Source of the DNA: an uncultured SAR116 cluster alpha proteobacterium | Lineage (GTDB): Bacteria > Pseudomonadota > Alphaproteobacteria > Puniceispirillales > GCA-002684695 | Assembly (NCBI GenBank): GCA_902612965.1 | Contig: CACMFN010000005.1 | Location: forward strand, 1-64,000 | Length of the DNA stretch: 64,000 nucleotides | Direction: 5' to 3' | In this document: positions 28,429 to 36,743 of the stretch, in pieces | Layout: the number at the start of each line of letters is the position of its first letter | Numbering within the stretch: the stretch's first letter is position 1 | Notes under the pieces: model-generated | Database searches by the model: none | What the model saw: the letters and a program-made list of their open reading frames with translations, nothing else | What the model was told of the DNA's origin: nothing | Translations under genes and position numbers: made by a program

Positions 28429-29067
28429 TTAAGATTTTAGACTTCTTATTTTATGAATAAATTTATTAATTAATTCTTTACTTTTTACACCAGGTGAACT
28501 TTCAACACCACTTGAAACATCAATATTTTTGGAATTACTTTTCTTAATTGCCTCTAAGATGTTTCTATGATTTAGACCGCCTGCCAGCATCCATTTTTTA
28601 CTTCCATTATATTTCTTTAAGATGTCCCAATTTAATGTATCAGTTTTGTTCCCTTGTAATTTTTGCTTTGTCAATTTAGAATCAAATAAAAATCTATCAA
28701 CTATTTCTTCGTATTCATAAACATCCTTAAAACTCTCAGAATTTTTAACTTCTATAGCTTTCATTATAGGTATCCCAAACATCTTTTTTATCTCATTACA
28801 TCGTCCAGGCGTTTCAGATCCATGTAATTGTATCAAATCAGGTTTAACCTTTTGTACAATTTTTGAAATAAATTCATTTTCTGGGTTAACAAAAAGACAT
28901 ACTATTCCTATTTTATTTCTTGCTATTTCAAAAAGACTCTTATGATTATAATCAACATTTCTGATTGAATCTTTATAAAATACAAAACCTGCCCATGTAA
29001 CATTCAAATCAATTAATCTTAATAAATCATCTTCCTTTTTAATGCCGCAAACCTTAATTTCAGTCAT
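28429..29067 (-). CDS. trpF: Phosphoribosylanthranilate isomerase
   Basis: A 212-residue TIM-barrel isomerase converting phosphoribosylanthranilate to CdRP in tryptophan synthesis. The catalytic Cys is in '[12 protein letters not shown]' and the catalytic Asp in 'DRFLFDSK'. '[11 protein letters not shown]' and '[10 protein letters not shown]' match conserved strands, and '[10 protein letters not shown]' with '[15 protein letters not shown]' forms the phosphate site. trpF-trpB-trpA is co-directional; trpE, trpG, trpD and trpC are not in this window. Confidence 0.96.
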   Translation of the reverse strand: MTEIKVCGIKKEDDLLRLIDLNVTWAGFVFYKDSIRNVDYNHKSLFEIARNKIGIVCLFVNPENEFISKIVQKVKPDLIQLHGSETPGRCNEIKKMFGIPIMKAIEVKNSESFKDVYEYEEIVDRFLFDSKLTKQKLQGNKTDTLNWDILKKYNGSKKWMLAGGLNHRNILEAIKKSNSKNIDVSSGVESSPGVKSKELINKFIHKIRSLKS

Positions 29068-29078
29068 AAGCTAATTAG

Positions 29079-29306
29079 TTACTTAAAATAATTATTTAAA
29101 TTGTACAGAAACATTAGTGCACACCCTAAAAACAAACCAATAAAAAAAAATCCAATAGACAAAACCCAAATTGGAAGAAAAATTTTAAAGTCAAATGGCC
29201 AAAGTGAAATAAAAGTTAGGTTTGAATTAGATAAAGTAAATATTGAGAAAAATAATAGCGTAGGTATTGTTAATACAAAAGTTAAGATTTTATTAATAAT
29301 ATTCAT
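29079..29306 (-). CDS. lapA: LapA-domain small membrane protein
   Basis: A 75-residue protein with two transmembrane segments separated by a short loop ('FVLTIPTLLFFSIFTLSNS' and 'LPIWVLSIGFFFIGLFLGC'), fitting the LapA (DUF1049) family. In E. coli LapA pairs with LapB in control of lipopolysaccharide synthesis; alphaproteobacteria carry a short form in exactly this place between ihfB and trpF. The weak sequence conservation of such short proteins means the call leans on topology and position. Confidence 0.7.
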   Translation of the reverse strand: MNIINKILTFVLTIPTLLFFSIFTLSNSNLTFISLWPFDFKIFLPIWVLSIGFFFIGLFLGCALMFLYNLNNYFK

Positions 29307-29317
29307 TAATTATTTTA

Positions 29318-29593
29318 TCAGTTAATACGTTCTTTTAGTTTTTTTCCCATTCTAAAATAAGGTATACGTTTTTTTTCTACAAAAACAGTAGCTCCAGTCC
29401 TCGGATTTCTGCTTTTCCTTGCTTTTAATTCTTTTAGGCCAAATGAACCAAAACCACGCAATTCAACTCTATTACCTTTAGCAATATTTTCAGTTACTAC
29501 ATTAATTATAGTCAATACAATTTTTTCAATATCACTTAAATATAAAGTAGGATATTTACCTGCTATCTTTGCTATTAATTCGGATTTAGTCAT
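29318..29593 (-). CDS. ihfB: Integration host factor subunit beta
   Basis: A 91-residue DNA-bending protein of the HU/IHF family. 'MTKSELIAKIAGKYP' at the start, 'GNRVELRGFGSFGLKELKAR' in the core and the beta-arm 'ARKSRNPRTGATV' with the intercalating Pro are diagnostic. The 'RVELRGFGSF' form and the rpsA neighbour point to the beta subunit rather than HU. With IhfA it makes sharp bends at specific sites and supports replication, recombination and regulation. Confidence 0.93.
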   Translation of the reverse strand: MTKSELIAKIAGKYPTLYLSDIEKIVLTIINVVTENIAKGNRVELRGFGSFGLKELKARKSRNPRTGATVFVEKKRIPYFRMGKKLKERIN

Positions 29594-29658
29594 TTAATAA
29601 TTATCCTTTGAATTCAGACTATTTTAACATAAAAATTAAATTTAGAATTATAAATTTT

Positions 29659-31356
29659 TTATTCCTTTTTATCAGCATTAAGAGCAACACCAAGTATGTC
29701 ACCCAATGTTGCTCCACTATCAGAAGAGCCATAGTCTTTCATAGCTTTCTTTTCTTCTAGTATTTCTCTAGCTTTGATAGAAAGTGTTATTTTTCTTGAT
29801 TTTTTATCAATATTTGTGATTTGTGCATCAACTTTATCCCCTTTTGCAAATCTATCAGGTCTTTGCTCTTCCCTATCCCTTGAAAGCTCTGATTTGCGAA
29901 TAAATCCTTTAAGACCATCATCTATTTCAACATCCAGACCTTGATCAAGGACATCCTCAACAATACAAGTTATAATCATGCCTCTTTTAAATTTCAAAGA
30001 ACCGTCAGCAAATGGGTCAGCTTCAAGTTGCTTAATACCAAGGGAAATTCTTTCGTTTTCAACACTTACATCTAAAACTTTAGTTTTAATAACATCACCT
30101 TTCTTATAGTTTGAAATTATTTCCTCAGCATTTCCTTCCCAAGAAATATCTGAGAGATGTATTAAACCATCAACTTGATCTGAAGCAGCTACAAAAATAC
30201 CAAATTCAGTAATATTTTTTATCTCACCTTCTAGTTCTGAACCATTAGGGTGATTGTCTAAGAATTCTTGCCAAGGATTTTCAACGCATTGTTTTAAACC
30301 AAGTGATATCCTTCTTTTTGGTTCTTCAATATCTAAAACCATAACCTCAACTTGTTCACTCGTAGATACAATTTTTCCTGGGTGAATATTTTTTTTAGTC
30401 CAGCTAATTTCAGTAACATGAACAAGTCCTTCAATACCAGCATCAAGTTCAACAAAAGCGCCATAATCAGTTATATTTGTTATTCTACCGGTGGTCTTAG
30501 AACCAATGGGATATTTCTCTTCTATAGACGTCCATGGGTCCTCTTCCAATTGTTTCATTCCTAAAGATATTCTTTGTGTTTCATTATTAAATTTTATTAC
30601 TTGTACTGTTATAGTATCTCCAAGTTTCAACACTTCAGATGGATGTAAAACTCTTTTCCAAGCAATATCAGTTACATGAAGCAAACCATCGACACCACCT
30701 AAATCAATAAATGCACCATAATCAGTAATATTTTTAACAATACCCTTTAAAACTTGACCTTCACCTAAATTAGAAACAAGTTCGGTTCTCGCCTCAGCTC
30801 TAGATTCTTCTAGAACAGCTCTTCTAGATACAACTATGTTTCCTCTTTTTCTATCCATTTTCAATATCATGAATGACTGAGGACCGCCCATAATAGAATT
30901 TAAATCTTTAATTGGTCTTATATCAACTTGACTACCAGGAAGAAATGCTGTCGCACCTTCAAGATCAACTGTAAATCCTCCTTTAACTTTGCCAAAAATA
31001 ACACCAGTTACACGTTCTTGTTTTTTATGCGCAATTTCTAAAATTGACCAAGCTTCCTCTCTTTTTGCTTTCTCTCTGCTTAAAACCGTATCACCATTAC
31101 GGCCTTCAATTTTTTCAATAAAGACATCAACTAAATCACCTGTTTGAATTTCAGATTTAGCACCGTAAGATGAAAATTCCTTCATTGAAATTCTACCTTC
31201 GGATTTTAGTCCCACATCAACTAAAGCAATATCATTTTCAATGCTTACAACTTTACCTTTTACAACACTACCTTCTATTTTAAGGTTTTTTGAAAAACTT
31301 TCTTCAAGTAAATCAGCAAATGTTTCATTTTTTTTAACATTGTTAGCATTTTCCAT
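29659..31356 (-). CDS. rpsA: 30S ribosomal protein S1
   Basis: A 565-residue S1 with six S1/OB-fold repeats, the standard alphaproteobacterial form. Repeats are visible as recurring 'ITDYGAFIDLGGVDGLLHVTD' (GAFIDLGGVDGLLHVTD), 'ITDYGAFVELDAGIEGLVHVT' (GAFVELDAGIEGLVHVT), and 'ITEFGIFVAASDQVDGLIHLS' (GIFVAASDQVDGLIHLS). Repeats 1-2 anchor it to the 30S subunit and 3-6 bind mRNA. It is essential for initiation on weak Shine-Dalgarno messages, which are frequent in AT-rich genomes like this. A leader with tandem hairpins (31384-31431) precedes it. Confidence 0.97.
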   Translation of the reverse strand: MENANNVKKNETFADLLEESFSKNLKIEGSVVKGKVVSIENDIALVDVGLKSEGRISMKEFSSYGAKSEIQTGDLVDVFIEKIEGRNGDTVLSREKAKREEAWSILEIAHKKQERVTGVIFGKVKGGFTVDLEGATAFLPGSQVDIRPIKDLNSIMGGPQSFMILKMDRKRGNIVVSRRAVLEESRAEARTELVSNLGEGQVLKGIVKNITDYGAFIDLGGVDGLLHVTDIAWKRVLHPSEVLKLGDTITVQVIKFNNETQRISLGMKQLEEDPWTSIEEKYPIGSKTTGRITNITDYGAFVELDAGIEGLVHVTEISWTKKNIHPGKIVSTSEQVEVMVLDIEEPKRRISLGLKQCVENPWQEFLDNHPNGSELEGEIKNITEFGIFVAASDQVDGLIHLSDISWEGNAEEIISNYKKGDVIKTKVLDVSVENERISLGIKQLEADPFADGSLKFKRGMIITCIVEDVLDQGLDVEIDDGLKGFIRKSELSRDREEQRPDRFAKGDKVDAQITNIDKKSRKITLSIKAREILEEKKAMKDYGSSDSGATLGDILGVALNADKKE

Positions 31357-31383
31357 AATATTTATTTACCTCATAATATTCTT

Positions 31384-31431
31384 ACAACCGCTATGGTTGT
31401 ATACCCATGCTGGTTAATGGGTGTCCATGGG
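31384..31431 (-). promoter_or_regulatory. Tandem / alternative hairpins in the rpsA leader
   Basis: In the 142-base gap between cmk and rpsA two inverted repeats lie just upstream of the rpsA ribosome-binding site. One has six-base arms 31384-31389 and 31395-31400 with a 5-base loop; the other has arms 31403-31408 and 31417-31422. The arm 31404-31409 can instead pair with 31426-31431 (CCCATG with CATGGG), excluding the second hairpin. S1 is known to autoregulate its own message in E. coli through leader hairpins; a similar role here is inference. Confidence 0.45.
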
Positions 31432-31498
31432 CTTATGAAAAATCAATGGTTTTTTTACCAGCTGAATTAATAAACAAAATTAGATTTAAGCCCAAAAT

Positions 31499-32140
31499 CT
31501 AAAAACTTTTAATAAATTTTAATGCCTTTTGCAAAACAAACTCTTCAGATTTATTCCCAGTATCAATATAAAAAGCATCTTTAGCTATTATCAATGGGCC
31601 TTCAATCCTATTTTTATCTCTTTTATCCCTGCAAATTAAGTCATTTAATACATCTTGGTATATAACCTCATAATTTAAATGAATCAACTCTTGTGTTCGT
31701 CTTTCTGCTCTAATTTTAATATCAGCATCTAAATAAAATTTAAAATCAGCATTTGGAAAAACAATAGTGCCAATATCTCTACCATCAATTACTACACCAT
31801 CATGAGAAATTAGAAATTGATTTACATATTCTCTTTGAAGCTTAACAAGTGCTTTTCTGATATTTTTATCAGGAGCAATTTGTGAAGATTTTTTACTTAT
31901 CAATGATGACCTTAAATTTTCACTTTTAATTTTTTTGATTTCTATAATCTTATTTATTGAAAGTTTGTTTGAAAGCTCAATCAAATCAATTTTATTATTT
32001 ATTTTTAGTTTAATTGCTTGATAAGCTAAAACTCTGTAAAATATCCCTGAATCTAAGTGGTGTAGATTTAAAGATTTAGATAGGTTTTTTGCTAGTGAAC
32101 CTTTACCTGAAGCTGCCGTTCCGTCAATTGCTATAATCAT
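31499..32140 (-). CDS. cmk: Cytidylate kinase
   Basis: A 213-residue kinase phosphorylating CMP and dCMP with ATP. The P-loop is 'IAIDGTAASGKGSLAKNLS', followed by 'LDSGIFYRVLAYQAI', 'VVIDGRDIGTIVFPNAD' for nucleotide binding and the Arg-rich lid 'DKRDKNR'. ATG 32140 is chosen: the in-frame TTG 32167 would add nine non-conserved residues and overlap aroA, whereas ATG starts one base after the aroA stop. aroA-cmk-rpsA is a conserved order. Confidence 0.95.
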   Translation of the reverse strand: MIIAIDGTAASGKGSLAKNLSKSLNLHHLDSGIFYRVLAYQAIKLKINNKIDLIELSNKLSINKIIEIKKIKSENLRSSLISKKSSQIAPDKNIRKALVKLQREYVNQFLISHDGVVIDGRDIGTIVFPNADFKFYLDADIKIRAERRTQELIHLNYEVIYQDVLNDLICRDKRDKNRIEGPLIIAKDAFYIDTGNKSEEFVLQKALKFIKSF

Positions 32141-32141
32141 A

Positions 32142-33458
32142 TTATGCTTTAGTAAAGTTTGCACCAAGTTCTATCATTATTTTATAAAAATTTGGAAAAC
32201 TTGTCTCAATTGTTGATGGTCTCAGAACTTTTATTGGCTCTTTTGATATAAGGCCTAAAATTAAAAATGACATTGCAATCCTATGATCTAGTTCACTATC
32301 TATTGAGCAACCCCCAACTACTTTGCTACCATAAATTGTTAAGCTCTCAGCTTTCTCTATAGTTTTAACTCCTGCTTTAATTAATCCATTTGAAACTATT
32401 TTTATTCTATCAGATTCTTTTACTCTTAGTTCAGAAATACCATCCATAACAGTTTTGCCTTCTGCACATGAGGCAGCAATTGAAAGTATTGGGTATTCAT
32501 CAATCATGCTAGGCACTCTTTTTGATGGAACAGCGATGCCTTTAAGTTGGCTATATTCAGCTATAATTGAGGCTGTTTCTTCTCCACCATTATTTTTTTT
32601 GTTAAAAATGTTAATTTTAGCTCCCATTTCTTTTAGAGTTTCAAATAAACCGTTTCTTCCTTTGTTGATCATAATGTTTTTGAGTTCAATTTTGCTTTCA
32701 GGGCAAATAACTGCGGCTACAACTAAAAAAGCAGCAGAAGAGGGGTCGCAAGGAACATTTATATTGCTACTTCTTAAAACTGGGTTACCGTCTAGTTCTA
32801 CTTTATAAGAACCATCTTCTAAAGTTTTTGATTGAATGTTTGCACCCAAACTTGAGAGCATTTTTTCTGTATGATTTCTACTCTCATTTGGTTCTTTAAA
32901 TATTGTTCTCCCAGATGCTGCTAAACCGGATAATAAAATAGATGACTTAATCTGAGCTGATGAAATCTTTGAAGAGTAATTTATTGGAAAAACTTCTTTT
33001 GGCGCTTTTATAGTTATGGGAAGTTTTTCATTATTGCTCGAGATTATTTTTGCTCCCATCATTTTTAGAGGTGTAAGAATTCTACCCATTGGTCTTTTAC
33101 TTAGAGATTTATCTCCTTTTAAATTAGCAAGAATACTTGAGCCCATAATTGCTCCTAGCATCAGTCTTGCTCCAGTTCCGGAATTACCGAGGTCTAGATA
33201 TTCGGTTGGCTCTTTAAATCCAAAAATTCCCACACCATTTACAAACCAATATCCATTTAATTTTTCAATTTTTACACCTAATGTTTTTAGCGCATTCATT
33301 GTAGCAAAAACATCTTCACTTTCAAGTAGACCCTTGATTTTAGATCGGCCTATACACATACTTGATAAAATAAGTGCTCTGTGGGAAATTGATTTATCCC
33401 CAGGCACTTTTGCGATACCTGCTAATCTAAATGACTTTTTTGATATAATATGCTTCAT
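32142..33458 (-). CDS. aroA: 3-phosphoshikimate 1-carboxyvinyltransferase (EPSP synthase)
   Basis: A 438-residue enzyme joining phosphoenolpyruvate to shikimate-3-phosphate in aromatic amino-acid synthesis. N-terminal 'VPGDKSISHRALIL', 'DLGNSGTGARLMLG', 'DKSLSKRPMGRIL', 'SAQIKSSILLSGLAA' and 'DHRIAMSFLILG' cover both halves of the inside-out barrel. 'PGDKSISHR' places it with the class II (CP4-like) group of alphaproteobacteria. In the 'GNSGTGAR' loop it has Gly where the CP4 enzyme has Ala100, so that particular insensitivity feature is absent. First gene of the aroA-cmk-rpsA series. Confidence 0.95.
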   Translation of the reverse strand: MKHIISKKSFRLAGIAKVPGDKSISHRALILSSMCIGRSKIKGLLESEDVFATMNALKTLGVKIEKLNGYWFVNGVGIFGFKEPTEYLDLGNSGTGARLMLGAIMGSSILANLKGDKSLSKRPMGRILTPLKMMGAKIISSNNEKLPITIKAPKEVFPINYSSKISSAQIKSSILLSGLAASGRTIFKEPNESRNHTEKMLSSLGANIQSKTLEDGSYKVELDGNPVLRSSNINVPCDPSSAAFLVVAAVICPESKIELKNIMINKGRNGLFETLKEMGAKINIFNKKNNGGEETASIIAEYSQLKGIAVPSKRVPSMIDEYPILSIAASCAEGKTVMDGISELRVKESDRIKIVSNGLIKAGVKTIEKAESLTIYGSKVVGGCSIDSELDHRIAMSFLILGLISKEPIKVLRPSTIETSFPNFYKIMIELGANFTKA

Positions 33459-33557
33459 TAAAAATTGTATATAACATAAAATTTAAAAAAAGCCTTTGAC
33501 ACTTTTAAAGAAATAAGTCAAATCCCTTTTTTATAATTTTTTAATGGAGATGCGTAT

Positions 33558-33935
33558 ATGCCTAAGCCTGAGTGGGGTACAAAAAGAACTGGTCCATGTG
33601 GAACAAAGTTTTATGATTTTAATAAAAGTCCAATTATATGCCCTGGTTGTGGGGGTGAAGTTATTACTCATGATGTGAAAATAAACAATAAAAATGAGTT
33701 AGATAAAAACCCTAGAAATAATTCTAAAGAACAATTATCTAATGAAGATAGCTCAAAAAATACTGATTTAGATAGTGGTATTCTTGATGATGATGTTATC
33801 AATGATGATGCGAGCTTAGATGAGGCATTTGAAAGTGAACATGAGGATAACATATCTGATGATGAGGATATTAATTTAATTAGTGATGATAATAATATTG
33901 TCTTAGATGTTGAAATAGATGAAGATGGAAAATAA
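33558..33935 (+). CDS. FYDLN-acid family protein (TIGR02300)
   Basis: A 125-residue protein with a short N-terminal zinc-ribbon-like part ('PEWGTKRTGPCGTKFYDFNKS' split as PEWGTKRTGPCGTKF and YDFNKS, then 'ICPGCGG') and a long acidic tail rich in Asp, Glu, Ser and Asn. This is the alphaproteobacterial 'FYDLN acid' family; here the motif reads FYDFN. One Cys of the usual first pair is replaced, leaving C-G-T and CPGC. Function unknown. It has GGAG before ATG 33558 and sits between aroA and tRNA-Ala, its usual place. Confidence 0.85.
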   Translation: MPKPEWGTKRTGPCGTKFYDFNKSPIICPGCGGEVITHDVKINNKNELDKNPRNNSKEQLSNEDSSKNTDLDSGILDDDVINDDASLDEAFESEHEDNISDDEDINLISDDNNIVLDVEIDEDGK

Positions 33936-33953
33936 ATAGTTCTTGCTTCATTT

Positions 33954-34029
33954 GGGGCTGTAGCTCAGTTGGGAGAGCGCTTCAATGGCATTGAAGAGGT
34001 CGTCGGTTCGATCCCGATCAGCTCCACCA
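33954..34029 (+). tRNA. tRNA-Ala (GGC)
   Basis: A 76-base cloverleaf: acceptor arm GGGGCTG with CAGCTCC (G3-U70 pair, the alanine identity element), D arm GCTC...GAGC, anticodon arm CTTCA-ATGGCAT-TGAAG giving anticodon GGC, variable loop AGGTC, T arm with GGTTCGATCC. The terminal CCA is encoded at 34027-34029. It reads alanine codons GCC/GCU. It lies directly after the FYDLN-acid gene, a conserved alphaproteobacterial position. Confidence 0.97.
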
Positions 34030-34038
34030 AAATTCTTA

Positions 34039-34503
34039 TTATGCTGCTGAACTTAAATTAAAATTTAATAAGACAGCAAATAAAGAATCAGAATTTTCAC
34101 ACCCCCTGATTTTATATGCTATATTTTTATTTTTCAAAAGCCTAGAAAAATTTGATAGAATATATAAATGTTTTGACTTCGAAGAAGAAGGTGACACAAC
34201 TAAACATACTAAATCGACATCCTTTTTATCTGCAGCTCCATAATCGACTGGTTTAGATAGAATAGAAAACAATACAAAGGTTTTTTCTATATTATCTAAT
34301 AAAGCAGATGGCATTGCAATTCCATCAGAGATACTTGTATTTCCGAGTTTTTCTCTCATAATAATTTTTTCAAAAAGTGTTTTTTGGTCTATTAGTTTAT
34401 TTAATTGTTCAGATTTTGCAGAGAGTTCTAAAAATAAATTTTTTTTATTTTTTGCATTTATACCGAATAATATATGTTTTGTTTTAAGTAGATCTGATAG
34501 CAT
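34039..34503 (-). CDS. ptsN: PtsN-like EIIA(Ntr) protein lacking the phosphorylatable histidine
   Basis: A 154-residue PTS EIIA type-2 domain, the usual length of PtsN. 'MREKLGNTSISDGIAMPSALL' (split: MREKLGNTSISDG and IAMPSALL) aligns with the family motif REKLGSTGIGNGIAIPHGKL, so the active His (His73 in E. coli) is Ser66 here. The second conserved His region reads 'SKSKHLYILS' instead of TKTHLHTLS. Without the His it cannot take phosphate from HPr in the known way. It sits directly after lptB; rpoN and hpf, usually between, are missing. It may act as a constitutively unphosphorylated regulator (for example of K+ transport) or be decaying, but the frame is intact. Confidence 0.85.
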   Translation of the reverse strand: MLSDLLKTKHILFGINAKNKKNLFLELSAKSEQLNKLIDQKTLFEKIIMREKLGNTSISDGIAMPSALLDNIEKTFVLFSILSKPVDYGAADKKDVDLVCLVVSPSSSKSKHLYILSNFSRLLKNKNIAYKIRGCENSDSLFAVLLNFNLSSAA

Positions 34504-34525
34504 TTGAAACTCATTTAAAGGGTGG

Positions 34526-34554
34526 TAATTAGAGTATCAACAAATTTTTGTCAA
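34526..34554 (-). promoter_or_regulatory. Candidate promoter for ptsN
   Basis: Reading the minus strand, TTGACA (34549-34554) is a perfect -35 box followed after 17 bases by TAATTA (34526-34531), a fair -10. It lies just upstream of the ptsN start and downstream of the lptB stop, so ptsN could be transcribed separately from the lpt genes. AT-rich sequence makes chance -10 matches common, hence modest confidence. Confidence 0.4.
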
Positions 34555-34559
34555 TAGAC

Positions 34560-35330
34560 TCATAATTTAAATTTTTCGCCCAAGTAAACTCTTCTTACAT
34601 CACTATCATTTAGTAAAAGTTGAGAAGAACCAGATGAAATTATTTTTCCATCATGAAGTATGTAGCTTCTATCAACTGTATTTAAAGTTTCCCTTACATT
34701 ATGGTCAGTAATTAATATACCAATATTTTTTTCTTTAAGTTTAAAAATAATATTCTTTATTTCGATTAGTGCGATAGGGTCAATTCCAGCAAGCGGTTCA
34801 TCCAAAAGTAAAAATTTTGGTTTTGATGCCAAAGCTCTTGCAATTTCAACTCTTCTTCTTTCACCACCTGACAAAGTTAAGGCAGATGCATTCCTTATAT
34901 GGTCTAAAGAAAATTCATTAAGTAATTCATTTAAAAATTCAATATTTTGTTTATCATTATTTGAATTGTTTAATTGTATAATTGATAAAATATTTTGTTC
35001 AACTGATAAACCGCGAAAGATTGATGTTTCTTGTGGGAGGTAATTTAATCCAAGTTTTGCTCTTTTATAGATAGGTAAGTTGGTTATGTTACAATCATTA
35101 AGTTTTATATTTCCATGACTTATATTCTGTAGTCCAGCAATGCACTGAAAACAGGTTGTTTTACCTGCTCCATTAGGTCCTAAAAGACCAACAATCTCGC
35201 CTTCCTTTACATTAATACTTATATCATTCAGAATTTTCTTTTTTTTATAAAAAGAACTCAGACTATTTACCTCTAAACAATTTATGTCTTTAACGAGCTT
35301 TGTTTTATTGAAATTTTTAATTTCTATCAT
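34560..35330 (-). CDS. lptB: LPS export ABC transporter ATPase LptB
   Basis: A 256-residue ABC ATPase powering lipopolysaccharide extraction from the inner membrane with LptFG. Walker A is 'GLLGPNGAGKTTCFQCI', the Q-loop 'NYLPQETSIFRGLSVEQNI' is typical of LptB, the signature is 'LSGGERRRVEIARALA', Walker B 'KFLLLDEPLAGIDP' and the switch His 'ILITDHNVRETL'. A non-standard N-terminal extension of about 15 residues precedes the core. It follows lptA by 17 bases. Confidence 0.95.
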   Translation of the reverse strand: MIEIKNFNKTKLVKDINCLEVNSLSSFYKKKKILNDISINVKEGEIVGLLGPNGAGKTTCFQCIAGLQNISHGNIKLNDCNITNLPIYKRAKLGLNYLPQETSIFRGLSVEQNILSIIQLNNSNNDKQNIEFLNELLNEFSLDHIRNASALTLSGGERRRVEIARALASKPKFLLLDEPLAGIDPIALIEIKNIIFKLKEKNIGILITDHNVRETLNTVDRSYILHDGKIISSGSSQLLLNDSDVRRVYLGEKFKL

Positions 35331-35347
35331 TTAAATTTATTATTTAT

Positions 35348-36175
35348 TTAGTATTTACTAATAAAAACTCCAGTTACTGAATTTTGTTCATTTGAAGACA
35401 TGCTGCTTAAGCCCTTTTTAAAGTCAATTACGGCGCTATTCCCTTTTAAAAAACTCTCATTTTGTTTTATTATTACATTACCTTCAAAATTTATTTTTTG
35501 GTCAATATTAAAAAGTTCGGCCGTATCGGATGAAATATTTTGTTCCAAACTATCTATTTTAACTTTTACCTTTTCTATTGCCTTGACACTTGTTATTTTT
35601 TCGTTCTCATCAATTTTTATAATTAATTTATTTGCATTTATTTTAGCCTCAGGATTTTTCAAGTTAATTAAAACATTTCCATCTAGTATAATTTTTTTCT
35701 CACTTTTATTATAAAGTAGACTATTTTGAGAATAAACAGTCCCAAAATTAGATAACATTGATATATTATCTCCTTTAACTAGTAAAGTTTCTTTTATTAG
35801 GTCATAATTCATAAAATTTGAATTGATAGTTATTTGTGATGTTTCAAAAACAGCATTTTCATTTGCGATGAGCCTTTGAATCTTACCCTGCCCTATTGGT
35901 CCTTTATAGAAACCTACAATTTTATTAGCATTTATTGAAAAAAAACTTGATTTAACAGCAGAGTCGCCATAAGCAACGATTTTGTTTTCTAATTGATCCC
36001 ATTCGAGTTTATCAGAGGCTTTAATCTCAATTTTGCTTTCAGCATCTAATTCAGATGCAGTTGCCATGGATAAAACAAAACTTAAAATTATAGTAAAAAA
36101 AGTTATTTTTTTTAAATTACAATTGAACAAAAACATAACAAATTTTATTAAATTATAATTACTTAAGAAAAACAA
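35348..36175 (-). CDS. lptA: LPS transport periplasmic protein LptA (OstA-like)
   Basis: A 275-residue exported beta-jellyroll protein of the OstA/LptA family that bridges inner and outer membrane in lipopolysaccharide transport. A hydrophobic signal segment ('ITFFTIILSFVLSMATA') ends near residue 40, followed by repeated beta-strand units such as 'NKIVAYGDSAVKSSFFSINA' and 'KKIILDGNVLINLKNPEAKI'. ATG 36175 overlaps the end of lptC by 17 bases; a second ATG at 36136 gives a shorter signal region and is equally possible. It is longer than E. coli LptA (about 185), as OstA-family members in this group may be. Confidence 0.82.
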   Translation of the reverse strand: MFFLSNYNLIKFVMFLFNCNLKKITFFTIILSFVLSMATASELDAESKIEIKASDKLEWDQLENKIVAYGDSAVKSSFFSINANKIVGFYKGPIGQGKIQRLIANENAVFETSQITINSNFMNYDLIKETLLVKGDNISMLSNFGTVYSQNSLLYNKSEKKIILDGNVLINLKNPEAKINANKLIIKIDENEKITSVKAIEKVKVKIDSLEQNISSDTAELFNIDQKINFEGNVIIKQNESFLKGNSAVIDFKKGLSSMSSNEQNSVTGVFISKY

Positions 36176-36719
36176 GTTTTGTTCTTCCCAAGAATATTAC
36201 TTTTTTCTCATTTTGATTGTAAAAGAAATTCTCAGATCTTAAAAAACCAGAATTAATATTAAAGTAAACAGGTTTAGTTGAATAAAACTCTCCTTTTTCC
36301 AGATTTCCATTAAGCTCATTTGAAGTTAGCGTAAAGTCCAAATTTTCATCTATTAATGATACATTTTCTGAAAGAATTAGGATTTTATTATTTATATCAA
36401 ATTCGCCCATATTTGAAGAAATAGTTATTAGACTTTTTTTTGTTTCAAAAATAGCGTTTGGATTTTTCAAATTTAGAACATTAATTTTTGACTGATTCTC
36501 TGTAATTAATTTTGCAGATATAGAAAATTTCTGCCCATTTTCTGAAAAACCTGAATACTTAGCCTCTTCTATGTTTAAGGATGTTTTGCTTTTGTTATCA
36601 TTTAAATTGATTTTAATGTTTTTTGTTGAGAATTTTGTTTGCCACCAAAAAAAACTCAAAACTAACATAATAAATAATGAAATACCTATTTTAGTTGATA
36701 ATTTATTTAAATATTTCAT
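36159..36719 (-). CDS. lptC: LPS export protein LptC
   Basis: A 186-residue bitopic inner-membrane protein: one N-terminal helix ('IGISLFIMLVLSFFWW') then a periplasmic OstA-like beta domain ('EEAKYSGFSENGQKFSISA' is the conserved LptC strand pattern; 'NPNAIFETKKSLITISSNMG' and 'LTSNELNGNLEKGEFYST' follow). LptC passes lipopolysaccharide from LptFG to LptA. It starts the lptC-lptA-lptB series, 24 bases after rnd, in the order typical of alphaproteobacteria. Confidence 0.88.
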   Translation of the reverse strand: MKYLNKLSTKIGISLFIMLVLSFFWWQTKFSTKNIKINLNDNKSKTSLNIEEAKYSGFSENGQKFSISAKLITENQSKINVLNLKNPNAIFETKKSLITISSNMGEFDINNKILILSENVSLIDENLDFTLTSNELNGNLEKGEFYSTKPVYFNINSGFLRSENFFYNQNEKKVIFLGRTKLVFLK

Positions 36720-36743
36720 AAATTGATTTTAGTTATTAGTTAT

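Noticed and set aside
32455-33474. Open frames antisense to aroA
   Set aside because: They mirror the codon structure of aroA, have no ribosome-binding sites and match no family.
33491-33540. TTGACA and TATAAT boxes upstream of the FYDLN-acid gene
   Set aside because: The two boxes are about 30 bases apart, far beyond a usable spacer, so they do not form one promoter.
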